From Bacteroidota bacterium (GTDB lineage Bacteria > Bacteroidota > Bacteroidia > B-17B0 > Aurantibacillaceae): a DNA stretch of 40,867 bases. Where the stretch lies: contig CANLAV010000006.1 in the NCBI GenBank assembly GCA_947487905.1, forward strand, positions 1 to 40,867, given 5' to 3'. Of this stretch, positions 24,601 to 33,873 are shown piece after piece. Both the position numbers and the translations under genes were made by a program. The notes beneath the pieces were generated by a model. The model saw nothing but the letters and a program-made list of their open reading frames with translations. It made no database searches and was not told where the DNA came from. Numbering within the stretch: the stretch's first letter is position 1; every line of letters begins with the position of its first letter.

Positions 24601-25398
24601 TTAAGCAGTTTGTTTATTCTGAAACGATTTCCAAATCATAAAGATTCCAATAAGTACAAATGGGATACTTAGGATCTGTCCCATGTTAATTGGCAACGAA
24701 GCTTCAAAACTTTCTTGATTTTCTTTTAGAAATTCAGTTAAAAAACGGAAGGTAAACATCAGTATGCAAAATAATCCGAACATGAATCCTTTTCCAAATT
24801 GGTCTCGTTTATTTTTCCATAAAGCATACATTATTAAAAATAAAAATACATAATAAAGGGCTTCATAAATTTGAGTAGGATGGCGCGGTAATAAATCAAT
24901 GCTTGGAAAAACAAAAGCCCAAGGCACTTGAGTTGGTTCACCAACGATTTCTGAATTCATTAAATTTCCGAAACGAATCATAAAAGAGGCAAATGGCACA
25001 ACAACAACTAATCGATCAAATAACCAAATCCAACTTTCTTTTGTTTTGAGACAATATAAAATCATGGCAACAATAATTCCAATTGCTCCTCCATGACTTG
25101 CTAATCCACCTTCCCATACTTTTAAAATGTCAAGGGGATTTGCCGAATAATAATCCCATCCATAAAACAAACAGTGTCCAACACGTGCTCCTAAAATGGT
25201 GCCAATCACGATATAAAGTGTTAATGTGTCAAGCTGTTTTTCTGTTCTTCCTTCTTGGCGAAAGATACGATTCATAAAAAAGTGACAACCTATAAATGCC
25301 ATAGCCCATGATAAACCATACCAACGAACAGGCCAATCAATTCCTGGGATAGTAAACATTTCGGGACTTGGATTCCAATGTATAAAATTTAATATCAT
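24601..25398 (-). CDS. lgt: Prolipoprotein diacylglyceryl transferase
   Basis: This 265-residue inner-membrane enzyme with about seven helices has the Lgt signature IRFGNLMNSEIVGEPT (residues about 141-156), the LASHGGAIGIIVAM loop and RHPTQIYEA. It transfers diacylglycerol from phosphatidylglycerol to the lipobox Cys of prolipoproteins. Its products would include the lipoproteins GldH, OmpA-like and cytochrome/PHM-like seen in this window. It lies 24 bases behind the small channel-like gene. Confidence 0.97.
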   Translation of the reverse strand: MILNFIHWNPSPEMFTIPGIDWPVRWYGLSWAMAFIGCHFFMNRIFRQEGRTEKQLDTLTLYIVIGTILGARVGHCLFYGWDYYSANPLDILKVWEGGLASHGGAIGIIVAMILYCLKTKESWIWLFDRLVVVVPFASFMIRFGNLMNSEIVGEPTQVPWAFVFPSIDLLPRHPTQIYEALYYVFLFLIMYALWKNKRDQFGKGFMFGLFCILMFTFRFLTEFLKENQESFEASLPINMGQILSIPFVLIGIFMIWKSFQNKQTA

Positions 25399-25422
25399 AA
25401 TAATTCGGTTTTAGTATTGGTT

Positions 25423-25758
25423 TTATTCTTCCATATCAATTCTAAATTGATGTAAAAATCTGTGTATAATAGGACTAAATAATACGGCGACACTAGTTAA
25501 AAAGGCTACGCCGCTATATATGGCATAAATTGAAGAAAATAGTTTGGCACTATCAGTTTCCGCTCTATCAACTGGACCCATTCCAGTTAAAATCATGCTC
25601 GCATTTAAAAGACTATCAAGCCATGGAATATTAAAAAAATAATGGTATCCCATAACTCCAATACCTAACGAAAACAATAAAAATAGCGTTCCTAAAGCAA
25701 AACTTTTAAATAGTTTTGAGAAAAAATGTTTCTGATAAGGTAATTTTTTTGTTGCCAT
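25423..25758 (-). CDS. Small TM-pore-TM protein resembling a potassium channel with a degenerate filter
   Basis: This 111-residue protein has two membrane helices: FALGTLFLLFSLGIGVMGYHYFF at about 20-42 and LFSSIYAIYSGVAFLTSVAVLF at about 73-94. The segment between them (PWLDSLLNASMILTGMGPVD) looks like a pore helix with filter, and KLFSSIYAIYSGVAFL resembles the inner helix of two-TM potassium channels. The expected TVGYGD filter is replaced by TGMGPVD, so potassium selectivity is doubtful. The ends are charged and short, with no ligand domain. It sits between trmB (two-base gap) and lgt, whose functions give no clue. Confidence 0.7.
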   Translation of the reverse strand: MATKKLPYQKHFFSKLFKSFALGTLFLLFSLGIGVMGYHYFFNIPWLDSLLNASMILTGMGPVDRAETDSAKLFSSIYAIYSGVAFLTSVAVLFSPIIHRFLHQFRIDMEE

Positions 25759-25760
25759 GC

Positions 25761-26432
25761 TTAATCTAATTTAAAACAACAGTATTTAATATCTTCTCCT
25801 TTTGCTGTGAATAGTCCTTCGTAGTATGTTTTTATTTTAATTAATTCTTCTCTTTCGCTTGGACAATTTTTATACAAATCGTTTGTAGCAAAAAGTAATT
25901 CTAATTTTTTTTCTTGAATAACAGCCATCGTGTATTCATAAAAAAATGTATTATCTGTTTTTAAATGAATAATGCCACCAGGTTTTAATATACGTTTATA
26001 TCTATTTAAAAAATAATCAGGATTCGTAAGTCGTTTCCGCGCTTGATTTTTTTTTGGTTGCGGATCAGGAAATGTTATCCAAATTTCAGACACTTCATTT
26101 TCGGCAAAACAGTAGTCGATAAAATCGATGCGTGTTCTTAAAAAAGCAACATGGTTCATTTTATTTTCTAAAGCGAATTTTGCGCCTGTCCAAATTCGAT
26201 TGCCTTTAACATCTACTCCAATGTAATTTTTAGATGTGTCATTTGTTGATAAGCCAATAGTGTATTCTCCTCGACCACAGCCAAGTTCAACTACGATTGG
26301 ATTAATATTTTTAAATACCTCCGAATGCCATTTTCCTTTTTTGGGAAATCCATCTTCTAAAATATCATGATGAAACGCAAATGTATTTTCGAATGAATTT
26401 AATTCGGCGAATTTTTGAAGTTTATTTGGCAT
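25761..26432 (-). CDS. trmB: tRNA (guanine-46-N7)-methyltransferase
   Basis: This 223-residue Rossmann methyltransferase has VVELGCGRGEYTIGLS (SAM loop), GVDVKGNRIWTGA, the catalytic WITFPDPQPKKNQARKRLTNPDYF motif and HLKTDN. These identify TrmB, which makes m7G46 in the variable loop of tRNA. The length is typical. It is divergent from pyk, and each of the two genes has its own -7-like box in the 95-base gap. It is followed closely by the channel-like gene and lgt. Confidence 0.96.
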   Translation of the reverse strand: MPNKLQKFAELNSFENTFAFHHDILEDGFPKKGKWHSEVFKNINPIVVELGCGRGEYTIGLSTNDTSKNYIGVDVKGNRIWTGAKFALENKMNHVAFLRTRIDFIDYCFAENEVSEIWITFPDPQPKKNQARKRLTNPDYFLNRYKRILKPGGIIHLKTDNTFFYEYTMAVIQEKKLELLFATNDLYKNCPSEREELIKIKTYYEGLFTAKGEDIKYCCFKLD

Positions 26433-26448
26433 ATTAAAATATAGGATA

Positions 26449-26456
26449 CAAATTTA
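26449..26456 (-). promoter_or_regulatory. -7 promoter box of trmB
   Basis: TAAATTTG on the minus strand matches TAnnTTTG exactly and ends 16 bases before the ATG. A TTTG lies only 12 bases further upstream, which is too close for a normal -33 element. Confidence 0.4.
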
Positions 26457-26502
26457 TCAAAATCCTAACAAATTAATAATATCATTTTTAAATCTAAATT
26501 AT

Positions 26503-26510
26503 TACATTCG
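26503..26510 (+). promoter_or_regulatory. -7-like box of pyk
   Basis: TACATTCG is one base from TAnnTTTG and ends 17 bases before the pyk ATG, the same distance as before ompA and hpt. The -33 region is A/T-only without TTG. Confidence 0.3.
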
Positions 26511-26527
26511 TGTATTAAACACTATTT

Positions 26528-27958
26528 ATGAAATTTAATTATAACAAAACGAAGATAGTTGCCACTATGGGGCCATCTACAGAAAACATTAATGTACTAG
26601 AGGAATTATTTAATGCTGGATTGGATATTTGCCGAATTAATTTTTCACATGGAGATTATGAGCCAATTAAGCATGTGATTGATAACATTAGAATTTTAAA
26701 TAAAAAATTAAATCGAAATGTTGGAATATTGGGCGATTTACAAGGTCCTAAATTAAGAATTGGAAAAGTAAAAGATAATGCCATTGATTTAGTAAATGGT
26801 CAAGAAATAACTATTACTACTAAAGAATGCGAAGGAACTGCTGAAAAAATATTTATAACGTATCCTCAATTTCCTCAGGATGTTGCTGTTGGTGAATTAG
26901 TTTTAATTGATGACGGGAAAATAACATTGAAAGTGTTAGACACAAACAGAAAAGATGAGGTTCGTACGATTATTATTGCAGGGGGCATTTTATCATCCAA
27001 AAAAGGTGTGAATTTACCTAACACAAAAATTTCTTTACCATGTCTAACGTTAAAGGATTTACGTGATTTAGATTTTGCATTAGAAAACAATTTCGAATGG
27101 ATTGGTCTTTCTTTTGTAAGAAGTGTTACAGATATTATTGAGTTGAAAGATATTATTCGTTCTAAGAAAAAGCATGCTCGTGTTATTGCTAAAATAGAAA
27201 AGCCAGAAGCTGTAAATGAAATTGATAAAATTATTGAAGTAACCGATGGTGTTATGGTTGCTCGCGGAGATTTAGGAGTAGAAATGCCAATGGAACAAGT
27301 TCCGTTATTGCAAAAAATGATTGTCAGTAAATGTTTAGTTGCATCAAAGCCTGTTATTATTGCCACACAAATGATGGAAAGTATGATTACAAGTTATACG
27401 CCAACACGTGCTGAGGTTAATGATGTAGCAAACGCAGTTTTAGACGGCGCTGATGCTGTTATGTTGAGTGCAGAAACATCTGTGGGAAGGTATCCAGTGA
27501 AAGTCATTGAGTATATGCGAAGAATTATTACCGAAATTGAAAATGATGATCGTATTTATTATAAGGAGCATAAGCCTGAATTAAAAACAATTACTTACAT
27601 AACAGATAGTATTTGTCATAATGCCTGTGTTATGTCAAAACAAGCGGGAGTTACAGCTATAATATCGATGACCCATAGTGGTTATACCGCTTTTAAATTA
27701 AGTAGTCATAGGCCAAAAGCAAACATATATATATTTACCGATAATCAAACATTGTTAAATGCCTTGAGTTTAGTTTGGGGTGTGCGAGGTTTTTATTATG
27801 ATAAATATGAAAGCACAGATGACACTATTAATGATTTAAAGTTATATATTAAAGAGGGTAATTTTGTGAAGGCGGATGATTTAGTTATTAATTTAGCGAG
27901 TATGCCTATGAAAGAAAAAGGAAGAACGAATATGCTTAAGTTGAGCTACGTTCAATAG
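26528..27958 (+). CDS. pyk: Pyruvate kinase
   Basis: The 476-residue enzyme catalyses the last ATP-forming step of glycolysis, phosphoenolpyruvate to pyruvate. It has the N-terminal TKIVATMGPSTEN and ICRINFSHGD, the active-site block ARVIAKIEKPEAVNEIDKI and VMVARGDLGVEMPMEQVPLLQK, and KPVIIATQMMESMI plus PTRAEVNDVANAVLDGADAVMLSAETSVGRYPV. The C-terminal allosteric domain is present but no extra C-terminal domain is fused. It is monocistronic, with a terminator at 28001-28027. Confidence 0.97.
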   Translation: MKFNYNKTKIVATMGPSTENINVLEELFNAGLDICRINFSHGDYEPIKHVIDNIRILNKKLNRNVGILGDLQGPKLRIGKVKDNAIDLVNGQEITITTKECEGTAEKIFITYPQFPQDVAVGELVLIDDGKITLKVLDTNRKDEVRTIIIAGGILSSKKGVNLPNTKISLPCLTLKDLRDLDFALENNFEWIGLSFVRSVTDIIELKDIIRSKKKHARVIAKIEKPEAVNEIDKIIEVTDGVMVARGDLGVEMPMEQVPLLQKMIVSKCLVASKPVIIATQMMESMITSYTPTRAEVNDVANAVLDGADAVMLSAETSVGRYPVKVIEYMRRIITEIENDDRIYYKEHKPELKTITYITDSICHNACVMSKQAGVTAIISMTHSGYTAFKLSSHRPKANIYIFTDNQTLLNALSLVWGVRGFYYDKYESTDDTINDLKLYIKEGNFVKADDLVINLASMPMKEKGRTNMLKLSYVQ

Positions 27959-28000
27959 TTTATCTAATTTACATGACTGAATTTTACGATATATTCAAAT

Positions 28001-28027
28001 AAAAAGAGTTGCTAGTCAATTCTTTTT
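28001..28027 (+). terminator. Intrinsic terminator of pyk
   Basis: AAAAAGAGTTG and CAATTCTTTTT pair over 11 positions (one G-U) around a five-base loop (CTAGT). The 3' arm ends in TTTTT. It lies 43 bases after the pyk stop and before lepA. Confidence 0.75.
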
Positions 28028-28078
28028 GTGTTTATGATATATTTTAGGTCTAATTATTAAAATTCGTTTTCAAAAATG

Positions 28079-28086
28079 TATCTTTA
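28079..28086 (+). promoter_or_regulatory. -7-like box of lepA
   Basis: TATCTTTA resembles TAnnTTTG with the last base changed and ends 17 bases before the lepA ATG, the recurrent distance in this window. It lies beyond the pyk terminator, as expected for an independent promoter. Confidence 0.25.
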
Positions 28087-28103
28087 CCTTCTAAATTAAA
28101 TAA

Positions 28104-29894
28104 ATGAAGAACATACGAAATTTTTGCATCATTGCTCATATCGATCACGGAAAATCAACATTAGCTGATAGGTTATTAGAATATACAAATACCGTATCTA
28201 AGCGTGACATGCAAGCTCAAGTGCTTGATGACATGGATTTAGAAAAGGAAAGAGGGATTACAATTAAGAGCCATGCTATTCAAATGGACTACAGTTATAA
28301 TGGTGAAAAATACATTTTAAATTTAATTGATACACCCGGTCATGTTGATTTTAGCTACGAAGTTTCTCGATCAATTGCCGCTTGTGAAGGTGCTTTATTA
28401 ATTGTTGACGCAGCACAAGGCATTCAAGCACAAACCATTTCAAATTTGTATTTAGCCTTAGAACATAATTTGAAAATAATTCCCATTTTAAATAAAATCG
28501 ATTTACCTAGTGCTGAACCAGAAATGGTAAAAGATCAAATAGTTGATTTGCTGGGCTGTGACAGAGAGGAAATCATGTCAGCTTCTGGTAAAACAGGAAT
28601 GGGTGTTCATGAAATTTTAGAGGAAGTTGTAAATAGAATACCAGCACCTAGTGGAGATGCAAACGCACCATTGCAAGCGTTGGTTTTTGACTCTGTGTTT
28701 AATTCTTTTAGAGGAATTATTGCGTATTTCAGAATTTATAATGGCAGCATTAAAAAGGGTGAAAAGGTTAAATTTTTTAATACCGGAATGGAATATAATG
28801 CCGATGAGATTGGCGTATTAAGATTAAAGCCTGAGCCTCGTGATGTTGTTAAAACAGGCGACGTTGGATATATTATTTCTGGGATTAAAGAAGCGAAAGA
28901 GGTAAAAGTTGGAGATACCTTAACTACAGTTGCGAAACCCTGTCCTGAAGGAATACATGGATTTGAAGAGGTAAAGCCAATGGTTTTTGCTGGCATTTAT
29001 CCAGTAGATACTGAAGATTTTGAAGAATTGCGTTACAGTATGGAAAAACTTCAGCTTAATGATGCGTCATTAACTTGGGAAGCTGAATCTTCATTAGCCT
29101 TAGGTTTCGGATTTCGATGTGGATTTTTAGGAATGCTTCATATGGAAATTGTTCAAGAACGATTAGAGCGTGAATTTAATATGACGGTTATTACAACAGT
29201 GCCTAACGTATCGTATATTGCCTATCAAACGAATGGAGATGTAGTTACTGTAAATAATCCAAGTGATTTGCCTGATCCAGCTCGAATTGATTATATTGAA
29301 GAACCATATATAAAAGCAAACATAATTACAAAAGCAGATTTTATAGGCCCTGTTATGAGTTTGTGTATTGAAAAAAGAGGACTTATTGTTACTCAAAATT
29401 ATTTAACAGCAGATAGAGTAGAGTTAGTATTTGAAATGCCCTTAGGTGAAGTTGTTTTTGATTTTTTTGATCGATTAAAATCAATTTCAAAAGGCTATGC
29501 TTCTTTTGATTACCATCCAATAGGTATGAGAGAATCTGATTTAGTTAAACTAGATATTCTTTTAAAATCAGAACCTGTTGATGCATTATCTTGTTTGATA
29601 CATAGAAGTAATTCATATCATTTTGGTAAAAAGATTTGTGAAAAATTGAAGGAATTAATTCCTAAACAGCAATTTGAAATCCCTATTCAGGCAGCTATTG
29701 GAGCAAAAATTATTTCTCGTGAAACTATTAGTGCGATGCGAAAAGATGTTACTGCAAAATGTTATGGTGGAGATATTAGTCGTAAACGTAAATTGTTAGA
29801 AAAACAAAAAGAAGGTAAGAAGAGAATGAAATCTGTAGGGAATGTTGAAATACCTCAAAGTGCGTTTATGGCAGTTTTAAAATTGAACGATTAA
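28104..29894 (+). CDS. lepA: Elongation factor 4 (LepA) GTPase
   Basis: This 596-residue translational GTPase has G1 [10 protein letters not shown]2 ERGITIK, G3 DTPGHVDF and G4 NKID. The LepA-specific C-terminal domain includes [19 protein letters not shown]-type sequence, [25 protein letters not shown] and [26 protein letters not shown]. LepA binds ribosomes and assists translation or initiation-stage assembly. The length and start are standard. Its stop overlaps the stop of the convergent O-antigen ligase gene in the four-base palindrome TTAA. Confidence 0.98.
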   Translation: MKNIRNFCIIAHIDHGKSTLADRLLEYTNTVSKRDMQAQVLDDMDLEKERGITIKSHAIQMDYSYNGEKYILNLIDTPGHVDFSYEVSRSIAACEGALLIVDAAQGIQAQTISNLYLALEHNLKIIPILNKIDLPSAEPEMVKDQIVDLLGCDREEIMSASGKTGMGVHEILEEVVNRIPAPSGDANAPLQALVFDSVFNSFRGIIAYFRIYNGSIKKGEKVKFFNTGMEYNADEIGVLRLKPEPRDVVKTGDVGYIISGIKEAKEVKVGDTLTTVAKPCPEGIHGFEEVKPMVFAGIYPVDTEDFEELRYSMEKLQLNDASLTWEAESSLALGFGFRCGFLGMLHMEIVQERLEREFNMTVITTVPNVSYIAYQTNGDVVTVNNPSDLPDPARIDYIEEPYIKANIITKADFIGPVMSLCIEKRGLIVTQNYLTADRVELVFEMPLGEVVFDFFDRLKSISKGYASFDYHPIGMRESDLVKLDILLKSEPVDALSCLIHRSNSYHFGKKICEKLKELIPKQQFEIPIQAAIGAKIISRETISAMRKDVTAKCYGGDISRKRKLLEKQKEGKKRMKSVGNVEIPQSAFMAVLKLND

Positions 29895-31447
29895 TTTTTT
29901 TCTTCTTTATAACTAGCTAGCCAAATAAATAGGGTGTTGAATATTCCAAAAAAAGTTAATCCTGCTTGACTTTCAAGGGTATCTTCGGTTAAAAATGAAA
30001 GCAAGATAATTAAAATAAAAGGCCAATATAATGGGTGCAATTCTTTTCGTAATTTTAAAGCGGGAATAATAAGGTAGCCTATAAAAAGAAAAAAGCCGAA
30101 TAATCCAAACGCAACCATAATAGCGAAGTACTGATTATGACATTTTAATCGCCATTCTTTAATAAGTTTGGATTGAGTTTCATTATAAGCTTGATTAAAT
30201 GAAACTTGAATATCTCCAGTTCCTACGCCCAATAGTGGATTTTGTTTAATGATGTATAAAGCTGTTTTCCAGAATTCTAAACGCATTGATAGTGTATGTC
30301 CTGAAGGATTTTCGTCCCTTTTATAACCGTTATACTCCCAAATAAGTTCTCTCCATTTTTGTTCTAAACCTGTATTATTTGCGTATTTGTAATTAGACAC
30401 GCCATTTTCAATGTGCTTGATGTCATCAAAGTCCAAGTGATTTATTCCAATCGAATCTTTTGTCAATCCTTTACTTGACATATAACGGTAAATTGTGAAA
30501 CGTAAGTTATTTCCTTTATGATCGTATTCATTAAAATTTAGTTTACTGCGCTTTTCCCATTCTTTTTTTAATTCAGCATCACAAAAATTGACGGTAATTA
30601 AATTTCCATTTTCTGCCAAATTCAGAGTTGTATCTTGAGCATACAAATTATTGTTGGCCGTTGTCTTTAATAATTGGTTGTAAGGGTTTAGTGGGTGTTT
30701 ATTATAGATAGTTAAATCTGATTTTATTTTTAGGAAGCTTAAATAACTTAGGCAAATCAATGATGAAAATACAATGAGGTTAACATATTTATTGACATAT
30801 TTCAACATGTAAATTATAACGAAAGTAGTTGCGACAACCACTAAAATAATAAGACCTGTTGCCATTTGGAATGTTAGCATAAAGTATAATAACCATATTA
30901 TTAATGGACTTGCCAATATTATTGTTTTTTTTGAAAAGGAAAAATAACATATTGATAGGATAGTAAAAGCTATGATAATGGAAAAGCGAATGTGTGACAT
31001 GAAAACTGAGGCATCTCTGATATCAATGATTTTTTTATATGTTATTCCATTATAAACCAGAAAGCACCAAACAGAACTAATTACAACGCTAGCTATAAAA
31101 AAATTAAAAAGCCATTCAAATTCTTTGGCGGACAAAGGTTTTGTTGAGAGAAAAATAATAGCAAAAATAACTAATGGGACCTTGGTTTTCAAATCATTTA
31201 ATCCGGCATAAATATCGCTTGTATAAGTAAAGCCAATTATATGTAGAATAAATACAGAACATAGAATATAGAAATAAGGATTTGAAAAAATAGACTTTAA
31301 TTTTTCAGTGTATCTTTTTTCTAAGAACCAGTTGAGTCCTAATATAAATTGTGAAATACTGATTAGCGCAGATCCAAATAATAAACCTGAAAATAGACTT
31401 ATCAATCCAAATAAAAAAAAACGTCTGTGCCAATTTTCTGAAAACAT
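29891..31447 (-). CDS. O-antigen ligase / polymerase family (Wzy_C) membrane protein
   Basis: This 518-residue multi-pass protein has about ten hydrophobic segments and a large extracytoplasmic loop at about residues 245-400. The Wzy_C signature [33 protein letters not shown] comes near the end of that loop, followed by [17 protein letters not shown]. The family includes O-antigen ligases (WaaL) and polymerases; which activity it has cannot be decided from sequence. The start [15 protein letters not shown] is well placed. It is 125 bases from obg on the same strand, with no other polysaccharide gene nearby. Confidence 0.85.
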   Translation of the reverse strand: MFSENWHRRFFLFGLISLFSGLLFGSALISISQFILGLNWFLEKRYTEKLKSIFSNPYFYILCSVFILHIIGFTYTSDIYAGLNDLKTKVPLVIFAIIFLSTKPLSAKEFEWLFNFFIASVVISSVWCFLVYNGITYKKIIDIRDASVFMSHIRFSIIIAFTILSICYFSFSKKTIILASPLIIWLLYFMLTFQMATGLIILVVVATTFVIIYMLKYVNKYVNLIVFSSLICLSYLSFLKIKSDLTIYNKHPLNPYNQLLKTTANNNLYAQDTTLNLAENGNLITVNFCDAELKKEWEKRSKLNFNEYDHKGNNLRFTIYRYMSSKGLTKDSIGINHLDFDDIKHIENGVSNYKYANNTGLEQKWRELIWEYNGYKRDENPSGHTLSMRLEFWKTALYIIKQNPLLGVGTGDIQVSFNQAYNETQSKLIKEWRLKCHNQYFAIMVAFGLFGFFLFIGYLIIPALKLRKELHPLYWPFILIILLSFLTEDTLESQAGLTFFGIFNTLFIWLASYKEEKN

Positions 31448-31572
31448 GGGTTTAACTTCTGTATTTTATTTAACGAAAAGTTGTGTGAATTATTTCTCTT
31501 ACTTTAGTATTAAAATGCAAATATGATTTGGTGTTTCTGGTGAATGAGTTCGTATCGATTTATATAAAAAAA

Positions 31573-32577
31573 TTAGTTTAATTGTTCCCATAACATATCT
31601 TTTAATTGAGATAAGTTGTAGCCAGTTTGCGAAGAAAAGAAAATATAAGGAATTTTAAACTTTCCTTTCATGCGTTTATTTAAATCTTTTTCTAATTCAG
31701 TAATTAACTCTTCATCAATCGTATCGCATTTTGAAATAGCTAGAATACGCTGTTTGTCTAATAATTCAGGGTTATATTGTTTTAGCTCATTTAATAATAT
31801 TTTATATTCTTCATAAATATTATCACTTTGGCAACTTACTAAAAATAGTAAACTTGAATTTCGTTCAATATGTCTTAAGAAACGCACACCTAAACCTTTG
31901 CCTTCACTTGCACCTTCAATAATTCCTGGAATATCAGCCATCACAAAACTTTTGTAATCACGATAAGCGACAATTCCTAAATTAGGCGCTAGTGTTGTAA
32001 ATGGATAATTAGCAATTTCAGGTTTTGCTGCAGAAACCACAGATAGTAAGGTTGATTTTCCCGCATTTGGAAAACCAACTAAACCAACATCTGCTAAAAT
32101 TTTAAGTTCCAAAATAACCCATTCATTCCTACCTTCCTCACCAGGTTGAGAATATCGTGGCGTTTGATTGACAGGATTTTTAAAATGTGTATTTCCTCTT
32201 CCGCCTTTTCCACCGGGCATTAAAACAATTTCTTGACCTTCTTCTGTTATTTCACAAATAAATTCACCTGTTTCCGAATCACGTGCAATTGTTCCTAATG
32301 GCACATCTAATATTTCGTCTTCACCTTCTTTACCTGATTTATTTGCAGAGCCACCATCACCGCCAGCTTCAGCAATGATGTGCTTTCGGTATTTTAAATG
32401 TATGAGTGTCCAAAATTGTTTATTACCACGTAATATGACATGTCCACCTCTTCCTCCATCACCACCATCTGGCCCTCCCATCGATGTAAGTTTATCTCGG
32501 TGTAAGTGTGTAGAACCTTTTCCCCCTTTGCCACTTCGGCAACAAATTTTTACGTAATCAACAAAGTTATTATCCAC
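31573..32577 (-). CDS. obg: Obg/CgtA GTPase
   Basis: This 334-residue protein has the N-terminal glycine-rich Obg fold ([50 protein letters not shown]). A GTPase domain follows with G1 [10 protein letters not shown]3 [17 protein letters not shown] and an SKCD motif in the G4 position. The variable C-terminal OCT domain is absent, as is common in Bacteroidota. Obg helps mature the large ribosomal subunit and links to stress control. It follows adk across a 72-base spacer containing TTAGTTTTTAG-like repeats. Confidence 0.97.
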   Translation of the reverse strand: MDNNFVDYVKICCRSGKGGKGSTHLHRDKLTSMGGPDGGDGGRGGHVILRGNKQFWTLIHLKYRKHIIAEAGGDGGSANKSGKEGEDEILDVPLGTIARDSETGEFICEITEEGQEIVLMPGGKGGRGNTHFKNPVNQTPRYSQPGEEGRNEWVILELKILADVGLVGFPNAGKSTLLSVVSAAKPEIANYPFTTLAPNLGIVAYRDYKSFVMADIPGIIEGASEGKGLGVRFLRHIERNSSLLFLVSCQSDNIYEEYKILLNELKQYNPELLDKQRILAISKCDTIDEELITELEKDLNKRMKGKFKIPYIFFSSQTGYNLSQLKDMLWEQLN

Positions 32578-32649
32578 TTATATTTAGTTTTTAGCTATTA
32601 GTTTTAGTTATAAGTTAAAGAACTATAGAACCAATACTTTAACTGTAAA

Positions 32650-33849
32650 TTATTTTTTCTTTTTAATTATTTTTTTAGCAACAACTTTTTTCTTCGCTAC
32701 TGCTTTTTTTACTAATACTTTTTTTGGCATTGATTTTTTAATAACTTTTTTGGGTACAGTTTTTTTAATAGTAACTTTTTTTAATGGTTTTGTGATTTTT
32801 TTTGCAACTGCCTTTTTAGTTATTTTTTTTGTCGCAACTTTTTTCACTATTACTTTTTTAGCAAGCACCTTTTTTACTGGTTTTTTAGCAATTGCTTTTT
32901 TAATAACTTTCTTAGCAATTACTTTCTTAACTATTTTTTTAGCAGCGGTTTTAACCACTTTTTTAGGAGCTGGCTTAGTGATTTTTTTAGTTGCTATTTT
33001 TTTAGCAACTTTTTTAATTACTACTTTTTTAGTAGGGGTTTTAGTTGCAATCTTTTTAATTGGCGCTACTGCAGTTATTTTTTTAGAAACTATTTTCTTA
33101 GGAACCTCTTTTTTTATATTTTTTTTAATTTCAGGTTTTTGTTTGATTTCAGATTTTCTAACTTCTTCAATATCTTGTTTTAATTCTTCTGAAATTTCAG
33201 TTGCAACTTCAAAATCATTGATCGTTAAATCTAAATGTTCAATGTCGTTTTCGAGATTTGTTAGTTCAATTTCAGCTTTAACAAAAATAATACGTTGTAT
33301 TAATTCATTAAAAATTTGATTGATAGAACCAATTCCATCTATGGAATGAAACTTAGATTGCTCGGAATAATAATTCTTAAGCGGCAACGTTTTTGTATTG
33401 TATTCGTTTACTCTATTTCTTATAATGGATTCGTTTTGATCATCTGGTCTTCCTGATTCTTTTCCTCTTAATAGTAAGCGTTTTATCAACTCTTCATTAT
33501 CAACTTCAAGTGCCAACATAGCTGAAATAGCTGTGCCTTTTTTTTGTAATAAATCATCTAAGGCCACCGCTTGCGCTTGCGTACGCGGAAAACCATCAAA
33601 TATAAAGCCATTAGATTCAGGATTTGAATCTAATTTCGATTCAATCATACCAATAACAATTGCATCACCCACTAAATCACCCTTATCCATTAATTGCTTG
33701 GCTTCTAACCCTAATTGTGTTTGCTTAGCAATTTCATTGCGCAAAAGATCACCAGTAGATAGATGAATTAAACCATATTTTTCAATTAATTTTTCAGATT
33801 GCGTTCCTTTACCTGCGCCTGGAGGTCCAAATAAAACAATGTTTAGCAT
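32650..33849 (-). CDS. adk: Adenylate kinase with long lysine-rich, histone-H1-like C-terminal tail
   Basis: Residues 1-190 are a complete short-LID adenylate kinase: P-loop GPPGAGKGTQ (8-17), STGDLLR (31-37), DGFPRTQAQA (85-94) and RGKESGRPDD (128-137). It interconverts 2 ADP with ATP and AMP. A normal homologue ends near here. This one continues with an acidic helical linker (about 193-235) and then about 160 residues built from KKxx or KKxxx units. I count 67 Lys in residues 241-399, the rest mostly Val, Ile, Ala, Thr and Pro. This resembles the tails of bacterial histone H1-like proteins, so nucleic-acid binding is plausible. The frame is continuous. It starts 24 bases behind hpt. Confidence 0.93.
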   Translation of the reverse strand: MLNIVLFGPPGAGKGTQSEKLIEKYGLIHLSTGDLLRNEIAKQTQLGLEAKQLMDKGDLVGDAIVIGMIESKLDSNPESNGFIFDGFPRTQAQAVALDDLLQKKGTAISAMLALEVDNEELIKRLLLRGKESGRPDDQNESIIRNRVNEYNTKTLPLKNYYSEQSKFHSIDGIGSINQIFNELIQRIIFVKAEIELTNLENDIEHLDLTINDFEVATEISEELKQDIEEVRKSEIKQKPEIKKNIKKEVPKKIVSKKITAVAPIKKIATKTPTKKVVIKKVAKKIATKKITKPAPKKVVKTAAKKIVKKVIAKKVIKKAIAKKPVKKVLAKKVIVKKVATKKITKKAVAKKITKPLKKVTIKKTVPKKVIKKSMPKKVLVKKAVAKKKVVAKKIIKKKK

Positions 33850-33873
33850 ATTATTCGTTTTTAAATTTATTTA

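Noticed and set aside
26875-27366. 163-residue minus-strand ORF
   Set aside because: It is antisense to the conserved pyk active-site region.
32650-33150. Repetitive ttttttagcaa pattern as a possible tandem or CRISPR repeat
   Set aside because: The periodicity follows KKxx/KKxxx codons in an intact reading frame; units vary in length and there are no unique spacers.
32750-33319. 189-residue hydrophobic plus-strand ORF
   Set aside because: It is the antisense of the lysine-rich adk tail; AAA/AAG codons read backwards as Phe and Leu mimic membrane segments.
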